This document shows positions 10,400 through 21,700 of a DNA stretch of 64,000 nucleotides, in pieces. The position numbers and the translations under genes were made by a program. The DNA is from Stachybotrys elegans. Lineage: Eukaryota > Ascomycota > Sordariomycetes > Hypocreales > Stachybotryaceae. The stretch spans positions 248,001-312,000 of the forward strand of contig JAGPNK010000012.1 of the NCBI GenBank assembly GCA_020746835.1. Reading direction: 5' to 3'. Under the pieces are notes generated by a model. It was not told where the DNA came from and searched no databases. It worked only from the letters and a program-made list of their open reading frames with translations. Every line of letters begins with the position of its first letter. Within the stretch, counting starts at the first letter, position 1.

Positions 10400-11725
10400 A
10401 TGAACCTTTTCTTACTTCTCATCGCCTATCAGTACTACGTGGCCAATCAGCCAGAATCAAGCCCTAGCGCTCACAGCACGTCCACACCTCCGTGGAAAAG
10501 ATTCTGCAAGAAAACCCACAAGAAACACTGCCCAATATATACCATGTCAAATACCGACATGCCTTGCTACTGCTCGGGTCATCGAGGGTGCTGCCACAAT
10601 CACACGGCCATCACAACATCCAATCCGCCTGTCAACCAACCCAACAGTCCTCCTGTGGCTCAACCCGACAGTCCCCCACCACCTCAGGGCGCACCGGCGG
10701 ACAATCCACCCCCCTACACTCCGGTGGACCATGAACAACCTACTCCTCTGCAGCAACTGTCCTTGAGAAAGCGTCTTGCCACTGCCCTGCGCATTATAAT
10801 TCAGCCCCAGCTACCACTGGATTTAGAGAGTCAGCCTTTACTTCCTCCCGGCAGCTCCAATGAAGCAAAATGCCAAGGGACATTCGCGCCCCTGACAGAT
10901 CCCGAGAAGAACACCTTGGAGCCCAGCTCTCAATCGGCCGATCGCCAAAGCGAGGCTTCACCCGCACCTCCCATCGGTGGTTTATCCTCGCGTATGATTT
11001 TCGACTCAAGCAGCACCCTGGGCCCTGTCTACTACGCCCTTCCTTACCACTTGTCCCTCGACCACCTGGCTTGCATCCGCCGCCGACTGGAGCCCAGCAC
11101 TAAACCTGTTGCTATTCCCGAACTTACGTTCATTGAGAAAGCCACATCGGAGACAGGCCAGTGGCTAAGCTGGTACTACGAGACGTACTTTCACAGGGAC
11201 ACCTTCCTGCAGAGACAAATGGTAGAGTGCTATCATTTCAAGGGTGATAAATCGAGCCATCAATTCAGAAGCTGCCCCCATCAAACCTTGGTCATTTCTG
11301 ACCTGTCGTTTGGCAAGAAGAATGGCTTCGTTGAGATACAAGCAACAATTACTAATGAGCCAGGCCGGTGTCCGTCTCACACAAAGGAAAGATGGAGCAG
11401 CTCTAATGGTCGCCATGTCCATATTGTCGCCTGTACCAAGTGCTATTCCGATGCAGAGTGTGTATTGAGGGTCAATAGCGATCGTGTTCTCATAAAATAC
11501 ACATGCTTCAGGGACGTCGGGCCAGGAACCAGTCTGGAGCATCCCAAGTGGCAGTCACTTCTCACAGGCAGTACCTGTCCTGACCGCCAGGATGCCCACA
11601 ACTTATGGGTGTATTCTCGAGTTTGGCGGGTGGCAGATAGGCTTAACCGACCGGAACTCTATGAATACACCCATAAAACCCCTTCCGGGTTTCTGGATAT
11701 GAGGACAGACCGCCGGGGATTATAA
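10400..11725 (+). CDS. Hypothetical Pro-rich protein, 441 residues
   Basis: Uninterrupted frame from the ATG at 10400 to TAA. A short hydrophobic N-terminus (MNLFLLLIAYQYYV) could be a signal or anchor. A second ATG at codon 49 (MSNTDMPCYCSGHRGCCHNH) would give a cytosolic version that begins with a Cys/His cluster. Residues 70-120 are Asn/Pro-rich, with PPPYTP, a PPxY-type WW-domain ligand. The last 240 residues look folded: YYALPYHLSLDHLACIRRRL, then ATSETGQWLSWYYETYF, then a region with paired Cys/His (CPHQ, CPSHT, CTKCYSDAEC). I do not recognise the family. A Cys/His-based metal site in the C-terminal half is possible but unproven. No intron is needed to keep the frame. Confidence 0.65.
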   Translation: MNLFLLLIAYQYYVANQPESSPSAHSTSTPPWKRFCKKTHKKHCPIYTMSNTDMPCYCSGHRGCCHNHTAITTSNPPVNQPNSPPVAQPDSPPPPQGAPADNPPPYTPVDHEQPTPLQQLSLRKRLATALRIIIQPQLPLDLESQPLLPPGSSNEAKCQGTFAPLTDPEKNTLEPSSQSADRQSEASPAPPIGGLSSRMIFDSSSTLGPVYYALPYHLSLDHLACIRRRLEPSTKPVAIPELTFIEKATSETGQWLSWYYETYFHRDTFLQRQMVECYHFKGDKSSHQFRSCPHQTLVISDLSFGKKNGFVEIQATITNEPGRCPSHTKERWSSSNGRHVHIVACTKCYSDAECVLRVNSDRVLIKYTCFRDVGPGTSLEHPKWQSLLTGSTCPDRQDAHNLWVYSRVWRVADRLNRPELYEYTHKTPSGFLDMRTDRRGL

Positions 11726-12087
11726 GACATATCAAGGAATTTGAGAACCCAAATGAGGTTGCGCTGGTGGAGGACTAGGTAGACGGTGTTTCCTGAAAGG
11801 TAGCTGCAATACAACCCACTGTCACTGCCACTGTTGTCTACTTTGTGAAGAAGGAGAAGGAGAAGGATGAGAAGAAGGTGGAAAGAAGTGATGTCCAGTT
11901 TAATGGCATTCTAGGACACCCGCAGTCGAAATCAGAGACTCTTTTGATATCCCCATCGCCATCGCCATCGCCATCGCCATCGCCATCGCCATCGACACCA
12001 GCACCAGCAACAGCAACAACAACAACAACAACAACAACGACGGCGACGACGACGACGACGACTAGGACGACGAGGACGAAGACGAAG
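11726..12087. other. Intergenic grading into simple-sequence DNA
   Basis: 3' flank of the 441-residue gene, then AG-rich and (CCATCG)n / (CAA)n / (GAC)n simple repeats. An open frame runs through it into the collagen-like segment, but it has no ATG before 12088. Confidence 0.5.
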
Positions 12088-12140
12088 ATGACGATGATGA
12101 CGACGATGGCGACGACGGCGACGATGACGACAGTGACAGT
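11950..12140. repeat. Compound microsatellite: (CCATCG)n, (CAA)n, (GAC)n
   Basis: Directly visible: about eight CCATCG-type hexamers (11955-11996), then CAGCAA/CAACAA triplets, then GACGACGAC-type triplets to about 12140. Translated, they give SPSPSP, poly-Thr and Thr/Met runs on the plus strand. Confidence 0.9.
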
Positions 12141-12618
12141 GACGGCGACGGCGGAGGACGCCTGGTGGCAACACCAGTACCTTGTTGGCTGCACCGTGGC
12201 AGCGTGGGCCCAGGTTATTAGAGGCATCCTGGGCGCCTTTTCGTTTGTTTGGTGTGTGTTGCTGGGCAAGGGGCCCAAGGGGCCACAGGGGCTGCCGGGG
12301 GTCGATGGGGTGGACGGGGTAGACGGGGTGAATGGGGTGGATGGGGTGGACGGGAAGGACGGGGTGGACGGGGAGGACGGGGCGGATGGGCCACCCTGTG
12401 CGTGCCGGTGTGGCGCCCGGTCGCCGGGGCTTGATGCCCTGATGACGCCGTTGCCTCCCTCGCGGGAACCGTCGCCGCCGCCGCCGCCGCCGCCTCCGCC
12501 GCCAGCCCAGCCTGCCGGCTCTGCTGTGGCTTCGGCCCAGCAGCAGCAGAAGAAGAAGAAGACCGAGGAGAAGAAGGACGAGAAGAAAAAGAAGAAGATC
12601 CCGTGGAGGGGCCTGTAA
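12088..12618 (+). CDS. Collagen-like low-complexity ORF (doubtful gene)
   Basis: From the first in-frame ATG (12088) the frame gives 176 residues. They comprise a Met/Thr-rich start, a hydrophobic segment (YLVGCTVAAW and AFSFVWCVLLG), and then about 14 Gly-X-Y type triplets at 12265-12390 (GPKGPQGLPG, VDG repeats, KDG, EDG, ADG). A CACRC motif, a poly-Pro run and a Lys/Glu-rich tail ending in KIPWRGL follow. A hydrophobic anchor plus collagen-like repeat would be a membrane-tethered fibrous protein. Most of it is built from simple repeats, though, so the open frame could be accidental. The G-X-Y part is not a pure nucleotide repeat (the third positions vary: K, E, A, N), which favours selection on protein. 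The true 5' end may lie in an upstream exon. Confidence 0.35.
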   Translation: MTMMTTMATTATMTTVTVTATAEDAWWQHQYLVGCTVAAWAQVIRGILGAFSFVWCVLLGKGPKGPQGLPGVDGVDGVDGVNGVDGVDGKDGVDGEDGADGPPCACRCGARSPGLDALMTPLPPSREPSPPPPPPPPPPAQPAGSAVASAQQQQKKKKTEEKKDEKKKKKIPWRGL

Positions 12619-13134
12619 GGGCAGCAGCGTGTGGCTGCACCTCAGTCAAGCTTGCTTGGCCGGGGCCTGAACCAAGGAGAGTGGGTCAGGCGCTTCAACG
12701 ACATCATCATCATCGTCACAGTGCACCCGTTCAGGTCTAGTAGGCATCATCAAAGCCGAAGCTAAAGCTCTTCCATCGCTCTGCAACAAGTCAAACGCGA
12801 GCGTAAACAGCCACCGCCCTCACCACCACCACAATCACCATCATCTGTCAACGTCAATACGACAGTCACGGGTCTGCTACATCTCACCATCAAACAAGTC
12901 AAACAAGTCTTCAACCTCACCTTCAAGGAGTCGTCAATCTCCGCCTTCCTTCGCTCTCTTCGTCACTCCAACTCTTCTCCGTCTACTCCATACCAGACAT
13001 GACAATCTTCAACGAACGGCTTCTTCATCACTTCTATCAACGGCTTTCACTGAACCACTTGCGGTGTACGGCAATACCATCATCTCGCTCTATTCTCTGC
13101 GTGAGCCTCGACATCCGGCGGTAGTTTCACGGGC
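12619..13134. other. Intergenic, CAA/CTC-rich
   Basis: Rich in CAACA, CATCAC and TCTTC words, resembling a long 5' leader. No gene seen. Confidence 0.4.
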
Positions 13135-14048
13135 ATGAAATGCTGCAACCTTCCACGATGCGAGACTCACCCAATCGCTTATCAGCGCGGCGCGGCTGCT
13201 CTTGTTGTGGTTTGTCCATTCATGGCGGCATGGTACGTCTCTTCTGCAAATACTGTGAGGCTGTGGCTAACACGTCCAGGCTATATCTGTCCAGACTCAT
13301 TGTCCGATACCTCTATATCTCCAGCTCTTGTGCCCTGAATCTGCAATTCCGTCGACACACTGATATTGGCATCATGTCTCTCATTACACAATTCGCTGTC
13401 GCTTCACCGACCAAAACAGTCCAGCGGGCTGCTCCCCGAGCAGTTGATACCCCTGAATCCACATTTGCGCGGGCACGGCGTACCACATCCGACTCGTTAC
13501 AATACACTCAGCTCACCCCCATTTCAAGGCCTACGGCACATGGGATCTCGGTGACACTCAAAGCCATACTCCGTTCAACGGACAAATTCAATGTCAGAAT
13601 CGCCTGCATCCGACGCATGACTCTTGTCGTTACATTGGCGCAAATTGTCGTCACAATATCGAGACAGCATATGTCCCAAACCTCCATTGCGACAGCCGTC
13701 AAAATACAACCGGCGAGGCCCCAGTACTTCATTTTGACTGGTGAACTGGCGACAACCGCTGTTCAACAAAGGCGTGATTACCTCACGCACGACCCAGAAG
13801 CCCTTCAAAGCAACAGGAGCAGCTGCAAAGCAAGCTATCCCAGCCGGTTTTGTCGTATAAATAAACCCACCTACGCTGAGGACCGACTTGTCTTTGCCGA
13901 ATCTATCGGAATACAGAGCAGGATTGCTCATCGACGTCAGAACACCACTTCCAAGAGATGGCGCATTCTCTCATTTGGAAACACATCTGTCTTTCTCACC
14001 GTCTCGCAAATTCCTGCGCAAGACTGCACCACAGACAGCGCCCTTTGA
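13135..14048 (+). CDS. Doubtful ORF with one consensus intron
   Basis: A good intron is visible at 13233-13279 (GTACGT...GGCTAACACGTCCAG, 47 nt, with a branch site). Splicing joins an exon starting at the ATG at 13135 (MKCCNLPRCETHPIAYQRG) to a frame open until 14048, giving 288 residues. The unspliced frame from 13140 is also open (302 residues). The product is Ser/Thr/Arg-rich, without any domain I know, and minus-strand frames of 118 codons overlap it. The intron argues that something here is transcribed; the exact protein is uncertain. Confidence 0.25.
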
Positions 14049-14928
14049 AGGGAACCAAAACGAGCTGACTGAAGAACAAATCCCAGTCCAACGATTACTC
14101 GAACACCAACCCTACCGGAGACCGAGATTAGATTCACCTAGATTAGATTTGGTGGTTTCGCTGCTTATATGTAGAATAGAGAATCCTGAATCAATTAGAT
14201 TATCAACGATTACGGCTGTATCACTCCGAGATCATGTGCATGCATAGGAGCACATCGTCCGATGGCCTCGTCCACGAAGCATTATATCGCCCTCCAACGA
14301 CCGTGGTGACTGAGATGTTTTTGTTTCCGGTCCACCAATTCTAAATTTCGAACTGCTACAAGAGGGTAGCGTCGAGAATTTGGACTGCATATTCTACCGC
14401 AGCACCAACATCTCATCATCGTGGGAGGGGGCCCCCAGCAAGCAACCTCTTTCCAAATGTCGATGGTGCGACGATTCATGCTGGCCAGGGACGGGAAAAC
14501 CAGGGCAGCCACCATGCCGCAGTAGTCAGCCAACTTTCTGGAGCCACGGAGACCGCGGAGCAAGCCCAGAAGAATATATCAGCATACAATCAGACGGAGA
14601 AGGATCAAGAAGTGCTCCAGAAGCCTCTTGGCTCCTGTTTTCTTTCATCAACTTCTGTCTACCCTATACTTATTATACCTGGCCTTGGAGACTAGGCTAG
14701 CCCCCACTGCAGCACAGCCTAGAGCGCCCTGTATTCCTGAGAGGATGGTAGAGGCTTGTAAGTATCACCCTAGGCCTCCCCGCCAGCGTTGAACAAATAC
14801 AACAACATAGAAACAACAACACCCGCCCTCTTCCCGTGGCGATTGCTACCCCCCTTTCGTACACTGTCCGATTTGGGTGTATTTCCGGAACCTATCCATC
14901 CCTTAATCTTGCAACGTAGATTGAGGAC
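14049..14928. other. Intergenic, no clear gene
   Basis: Short ORFs on both strands (for example 14282-14563 minus, 14380-14700 plus) overlap each other and carry no motif. The stretch precedes the HNH relic. Confidence 0.45.
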
Positions 14929-15868
14929 ATGATCGACGAAACCCTTCCTGCGAATCGAGCACCCCAAAAACTGGTAGACGAGCTTGAAAGATGCCTATAG
15001 CGATAGGACGCAGCATGGTTGTCTGAATAGCATGCTTGACTTTGGCCACAATCTTGATGATCGTGTAGAGATACTCGACCAAATATCCAACCCGGAGAAA
15101 ATACCAACAACAGTCCATAATATCCTCTATGGTCTTATGCTGAACGAAGAAATATTGGGTAAACATTACTTGACCTATCTTGAGCCTGTGTTTGGGGAGT
15201 TGAAGAAGTTCAATCGATGTTGTACGCATGCTATTCCTGTCACATTTACCGCTGATTACTGACATTTTGGGTTCAAGTTTTCGGATATGCGCCTGGAGCC
15301 TCCGAGTCTGATTTCTTCACCACTTCCTCCGGCACCGAATCTGTAGCATGGGAGATTGAGCGCAGTGCCGAGGAGCGTGATAGGTGCCTCGAACGACAAG
15401 GACGATGATAATGGCGAGGACAAGGATGGGCAGTATCATGTCGTCCTCCGTTTTAGATGGACGTACCGCCACACTGCTGGCCCTGACACCTTGCTCAACC
15501 TCAACAAGGAAGACCAAGGAGGAAGCGGCACACTCCGCGCTTATCTGCTAGGGTCAAGTGAGGACAGGGAGCGATTCTTTCAAGCCATGCAGGTCCAATG
15601 GGCGCTTATACGATTTCAAGCACTGTCTGGGGCGGCAGAAGTAGAGAATGCTCGCCTCAGGTTTGCAAGGCTTGTCGTCAACGATGGTTGCACTGAGGAG
15701 AACTGGGAGCGAATCCAAGCTTGGCTTACAGACGTCGATGCTGGGTCAGCGCCATCTCCTCAGCCATCAGTATCGTCATTACCGTCCCTCCCATCCAACG
15801 AGGAACAGGAGTTACGGGAGAAAGGGAGGGAGGAAGACGGTAGGAAATCGAAGAGGAAGAGGACCTAG
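14929..15868 (+). pseudogene. Relic of a fungal HNH-endonuclease-type gene lacking the HNH core
   Basis: Fragments of one protein family occur in order but in different frames. (1) From the ATG at 14929, MIDETLPANRAPQKLVDELE then RCL and a TAG. (2) From about 15000, shifted by one base, YSDRTQHGCLNSMLDFGHNL to the end of the exon at 15221. (3) After a consensus 56-nt intron (15222-15277), FGYAPGASESDFF then WEIERSAEERDRCLERQGR, ending in TGA at about 15407. (4) In another frame, YHVVLRFRWT onward through FFQAMQVQWALIRFQALSGA, ending at 15868 with a basic tail. In intact relatives CLERDG leads into the Cys/His HNH nuclease core, which is followed by the part matching (4). Here those roughly hundred residues are missing. 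I conclude the catalytic core was deleted and the gene is dead; the family match is from memory. Confidence 0.65.
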
Positions 15869-16311
15869 AAGAGGAAGAAGAAGCACCTAGACTCCAATAT
15901 ACGTCACTACGGGATTCAAGTTTGACTAGGCTGGTTTCTTGAAACAATCGACATGGGGCTTCCAGGCTATACACAAGCTCCTATCTCTGGGTACGCTACG
16001 GATAATGGCACGTTATCAGATAATTCCACACACGTCTATCCCAATCTGCGGAGTATCGGCAAGCCAATGTGGCCCTCTTTCACCACTACCTGCCTATTCC
16101 AGTGTGCCAAATGGCGATCTGGCCCGGGCCATGCCCATCGCGCAAGGCACTCGGCACGATTTCAATACCGAAATTTAAAACTCGAGCATGGATGGTACGA
16201 TCCCCGCATGGCCCTGGTTGAGATTCTACAAATGGGGCGCATCGCCAGGTTGGATGGGAGCGCGGCAGCCAGGTCTTCTCACCTGTAGTTGCTGCTTCAC
16301 AACTGCCCGCG
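15869..16311. other. Intergenic upstream of S41-type peptidase gene
   Basis: Purine-rich tail of the HNH relic, then promoter and leader of the peptidase gene. An ORF of 111 codons at 15953-16288 has no recognisable feature. Confidence 0.45.
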
Positions 16312-18592
16312 ATGCGCCATTCTCTCGCCGGATTTGTGGCGCTGGCCGGTGCGACAGGCCTCGCTTCAGCCGCCACGCGCACGAGCAACACCACGCATCC
16401 ATGTGCCGAAGTGAGTGCCTCATGGGCGGCTCAGATCCAATCGACCCGTACGTATGTTTCCGTGGCTCAATTCGTCGCGGTATCAATGTTGGCAGGTCCA
16501 GAGTTGATTTGCTCCCAGCTACCCCAACCGTGGCCGCCGCCCTTGCCCATGAATGCCTCGAATCCGTACCGCTGGGCAAGGATGCCGCCATTGAGCTCGT
16601 CGACGCCATCGAACCGTACCTCGAATGGCAGAGCGACGACGCATATCTGAAGGACCCGCCAAAGGACTACTTTTTCCCGCCCACGGACATCTTTGGCAGC
16701 CTGGCCAAGGTCCGAGAGAACCTCGTGGCCGACAAGTACGAGGGTGAATATGCGTTCCAAAAGGACCTTTACGAGACGGTGTTTGCACCTGTCCACGATG
16801 GCCATTTCCTCATGTATCCGGATGTGCTCGCCAGGGCTTTCGCGTGGAGACGCCAGCGCTCGCTTGTGTCCATCAGCGAGGACGGCGAGTCATTGCCCGT
16901 CATCAAGCTGTACGGTACGTGACCCGTCGCCGGCCCTTGGAACAGATGAACTCTGAGACGGAAGCTAATTGACCAATCCATGCAGAGGACGTGCTTTCGA
17001 ACCCCGACACAGCCCTTACCGTAACTGAGATCAATGGGATCGAAGCAAGCAGGTATGTCCAAGACACCATGTACAGGGCGACGTTCAACCAAGACGCCGA
17101 CGCTGCCTACAATACTGCCTTCTTCGAGAAGGCGCTCTCGGCATCGACTGGCTTAACGGGATATTTCCGAGGCGGTGGTCGCAATGGCATAATCTACCAA
17201 GGGCCCAATACTACCTTCACGTTCGAGGACGGCAGTGTCGAGAGCTTCGAGAACAAGGCCTTCATCTTGGGCAATATGACGGGCGTCGTCGACGGTAATA
17301 CATTCTATACGAGATTCTGCACGCCTCGGGATCCTCCCCCCAGGGCTCCTTCGGCTCCTGGCAACTTCCAAGTACCGGGTTATCCCAAGCCTTTTATCGC
17401 AACCCAAGACGGCATCGTGTCCGGATACTATCTATCCGGAGAAGGTCTCGACAACGTGGCCGTGATATCTCTATTGGCCTTTCAGAGCCAGAGCACCGCC
17501 GAGTTCCATGCTGTGGTTGGGGACTTCCTCGCCGAGGCCAAAGCAGCGGGAAAGACTAAGCTCGTGGTCGACTTCCAGGGAAACGCTGGCGGCTACATCC
17601 TCCTGGGATACGACTTTTTCCGCCAGCTTTTCCCCAGCATACAAGAGGATGGCTTCACGCGCTGGAAGGGCAACGACGGCTTCCTCGCCATCTCGGACAT
17701 TTTCAGCAAGGCCGTCGACGGTCTCGATCCGTTCACCAGCGACGATGAATTCCTCATCAACATGTACGAGACGTGGTTCAACTTCCGCTACGACCTGAAT
17801 CTTACACTGGACAATTTCGAGACGTTTGAAGACAAGTTTGCGCCGCACATCTACAAGGACACGCGCTACACGGCGCTCATGCGCTGGAATCTGAGCGACC
17901 CTCTGACGACGGTGAATCGCACCTTTGGCCTGGGCACGCCTGTCGCCGGATACGGAACGCTCCAGAACCTGACGCAGCCATTCGCGGCCGAGGACATCGT
18001 AATTCTCTACGACGGCTTCTGCGCGTCAACCTGCACCATCGCCTCGGAGATGCTCCGTATCCAGGGGGGCGTCAAGTCCATCGCAATGGGTGGCAGACCG
18101 CAGGAGGGCCCCATCCAAGGCATCGGGGGCGTCAAGGGTTCCCAGATCCTCTACTTTGGAGACATTCTGTACTATGTCCAAGCCGCCGCCAGCCTTACCG
18201 ACGACGAAGAGCAGCTCGCCGAGTTGGACCGGTACAAAGCCCTCCCAGCCCGCCGGTCCACGGCCGCGGCCGTCAATGTGCGCGACCAGATCCTGCGCGA
18301 CAATGTCAACGATGGGCTGCCGGCGCAGTTTGTGGTCGAGGAGGCCGACTGCCGTCTCTACTGGACCGCGCCCATGATCAACGACGTGACGGAAGTCTGG
18401 AATGCGGCTGCCAATGCCGCCTTCAACGGTGCCAAGTGCGTCTTTGGAGGTATCGCACCGTCGACTTCGAGAATTGCCAGCGCCACGGGCCGTGTCAGCC
18501 GACCTCCTGCCAGGCTCTCGGACAGGATTGACAGGACTCCTGATGAGCACTCGGACGCATGGCTTGCTGTGCACCTCCAGAAAGCAGTCTGA
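16312..18592 (+). CDS. Secreted peptidase S41 family protein (CPAF-like fungal type)
   Basis: Three exons, 16312-16447, 16519-16914 and 16986-18592, with introns of 71 nt each, encode 712 residues. A signal peptide (MRHSLAGFVALAGATGLASA) is followed by CAEVSASW and then the well-known fungal stretch ALVD/ELVDAIEPYLEWQSDDAYLKD with PPTDIFGSLAKV. The C-terminal half has the tail-specific-protease fold. FQGNAGGYILLGYDFFRQLF is the strand-helix region before the active site, and FCASTCTIASEML carries the likely nucleophile, Ser near residue 525. No GPI or transmembrane signal is seen at the C-terminus, so secretion is inferred. The substrate is unknown. The second intron's acceptor was chosen because only CTCCCAG at 16512-16518 joins the frames in phase. 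Confidence 0.85.
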
Positions 18593-18779
18593 GACTAGGT
18601 AAATGCAGTGCGGAGGACCGATGATTATTGTCAGATATGGACTGTGTGTGGTTCTCAAGACGTATATTTTGTCCTGCATTCATCACGCAATATAACCACA
18701 AGCAACATAATGTTAGAATGAGTGAATACGTTTCCAGTCCGTACCAAATGCGCCATATTAAATGCATCACCCTTGACGC

Positions 18780-21700
18780 CTAGAAAAATCCCCCTTCGAC
18801 CCTCCCTGGCTCTGCTTGGAGTCTAATCACTCCCCTCCCCAAGCCTTCTTGAACAGTATCACTCCCCTTTCCACTTCCCGTGGACGAACCCAGGGCTCCA
18901 GACCTGTCCAAAAATGACATCTTGGACACGGACATCTCGATCCCTGAATCGGCCGACTCGTACCCCGAGTCGCTGTTCCTCCTGCCAACTTCCTGTATAC
19001 GCTTCTTGATCCAAGCGACGCCGCTCCTCGCATCTGCCAGAATCGCCGGGTCGTCGGTGAGCCCCTTGAGCTCGAGGAACAGCGAGACGAGGGTGTCCTG
19101 GCGGGCCTGCAGGTAGCGCACGTCGCGGGACTGCTGGGACAGCGTGAGGAGCGTCACGATGAGGCCGAGGATCTCCTGGAGGACGTCGGGGATCTTGGAT
19201 GTGGCGGGGGAGAAGTCGCAGCCGTAGCAAGAGCTTGCGAGGCGGAGTTCGCCTAGTGAGCCGGTGGAGGCACGGTCGGGGTTAGCTGAGAGGGAGGGAG
19301 TGGTGTTGCTTGGGGGGTTGGTGGTAGGGACTGGTGTATCCTGGCTGACACTGCGTTTGCAGAATATGGCGACCCATTGACTGAACGGCTCTGGATGGAT
19401 CATGACGGATTGCATGTGCGTTCTGGGAACGGCACGCTCCTCCCACGAGTCTTCCTGATCCTGGAACGGTCTGGAAGAGTCCACAACTGGTTTTGACGTG
19501 TCGTCAAGCTCCCCTATTATATCGTCCTCCGCGAATATCTCCAAAACATCCTTGACCAGCGCCTCGTCTTGTCTCAACTCCCGTTTGAACCATTGAGGTG
19601 ATACATCCTCGTCATCCGATACCTCCGGGCCGAGGAATGGTGATGGCGGCAATGGCAGCGCCTGAGAGGACTCGAGCGCATCTGGCGACTCGCAGCTCAC
19701 GCGATATTCCTGCGTCGGAGTGTCCTTTGGCCGACCCTGGATTCCGTCGAGGATCCCGATATCAGCGTCGGGGTCTAGACCCTTTGCGCGCCTAAAGGCT
19801 TCGATAAAGGCCTGGCACCTCTCACATCCATCGTCGAATTGGCGAGGCAGGTTCGGGGTGGTGGATGTGACGTCTTGTTGCTTTGAGTTGGATGAGACGA
19901 TTTCATGCAGTGCTTTCGCCGCTGATGCCCCTTGGTCATCCTCGGCAAAGGATCGCTTCCAGTGAAACTTCTTGCTCTTGCGCAGGTTGAAGCTCGTGCT
20001 GCGCTTGAACCACCGCGGTCTTGTTGGTGCAATTGAAGACATGTCGGACACGTCGGAGACGACCCGCGTATGGCCGTTTCCTGAGCCGCGAGCATGTCGC
20101 CGGAAGCGGGTAAAGCGGCGTTTGCGCGGGGACTCTTCCACCGGAGAGACGGGACCGATGATGGAGGAGATGGGTGTCACGAGGGATACGCGCTTGTTGT
20201 CCTTGAGAGGGAACTCGTCGTCAGCGTCGTAGTGCGAGAACGTGCCAGTGGTTGTGAATTCCTTTGCGGTATCGAGCTCGTACTTTTCGTATTCGTTTAG
20301 CTTGATCTGCAAGGCCGAGCCGCCCAGCTCGTTGACGACGGTTGGTTGCCTCGACAGCGCTTTGAGTCCCAGCTCGATGGCATCATCGGTTCCGGCATCG
20401 AGGCTGCTGAGGCTCTGTTGCGGCGTGAGCTGGCGCGGCTCTCCTGCTTCCTCTTGCTGGAAGGGCTCAAGAAGCCCCTTGTGCGATTCGACAAAGGCGC
20501 CCTCGTTTGCTGGGTGGGAGTAGACAAAGCCCAGCGGAAGCCGGCGTCGGAAAACAGCAGCATGGATAAAGTCGCCCTTGACGTGGAAGATGAGGGCAAA
20601 CAGGGCGAGCGTCTCGCTGTAGTCACTCCACTCTGCTTTCCCGCTGTTGCAGAGCCTCTTCTTTGCTTGGAGGGCTTGCTTGCAGGTAGAGAGGGCATCT
20701 TCAAAGGCATACTCGCTCAGGTATCCGAGAGCCAGCGCGTGTAGGAGGTTGCATACCGTGATGTCGTCCTCGGGTTCCGAGTCGGATAGTTGGCGCACCA
20801 GCGGCTCGGCGAGACGCCACCTCCTCTGGAGAAAGTAGCACAAGGCAAGGCGGATGCGGACCTCGCGATGGTCGGCGACGTCTTTGCCGGTGCTTTCGTT
20901 GCAGCGGGATATGATTTCCTGCAGAAACTTGGCAGCCTTGTTGTAGTCCTTGATCTTCATGCTCTCGTTGGCCAGCTCCTTGAGGCCGTCGAGAAACTCC
21001 TGCTCGAGCTCGGCGTCGTCGTCATGTTTGTCAGAGGTTTGCTTAGGATCGATGACTGACTTGGTCTCCTCGGATACAGCGCAGGAAGGAGGACGGTTGG
21101 GTATGTCGGTAACTTGTGCAGAAGGGGCGTGAAGGGTATGGATCGAGGGCGGAGCGTTTTTGGCGTGGACAGCCGCTTCAAAGGGACTGCGGGAGAGGTA
21201 ATGCTCCACCTGCTCCCTCTTCAAAAGAGGGAAATCCCCGACTAGGCTGGGCGCAACACTCTGTCCAAATGGCCACAGAATGTCGCTGTGGTTGCTGCGT
21301 TCGGTGCCGGCGGTAGAGCTCGCCGTCGTGTGGAAGCTCTGCGCTGCCTCGGCGAGCTGTCGCAGGTTGCGGGCGACATGGCTCTCCGACTTGTTGGAGG
21401 TGTGGAAGCCGCCGAGGGGGCGGGAGGAGGTGTGCAGGGCTTCGTCGATGGAGGCCTTGAGTCTGCCTAGATGGAGGAGGACGAGGCTGTGGGCTGCGTT
21501 GCTCCGGAGGGTTAGGGAGCTGGCGAGTGTCAGCGAGACGGTGTTGTGCAGTAGCGTCTTCTGCCTGGCATGGGACGTACACGTTGATTGTATGCAGCAT
21601 AGTCTGGAGAGCAGAGCTGGACTGGTGGATCTTGTCGCGGTAGAGAACCAGATCGTCGCCGTAGATGCTCAGATCCAGAACCACGCGAGCCTTCCAGGCA

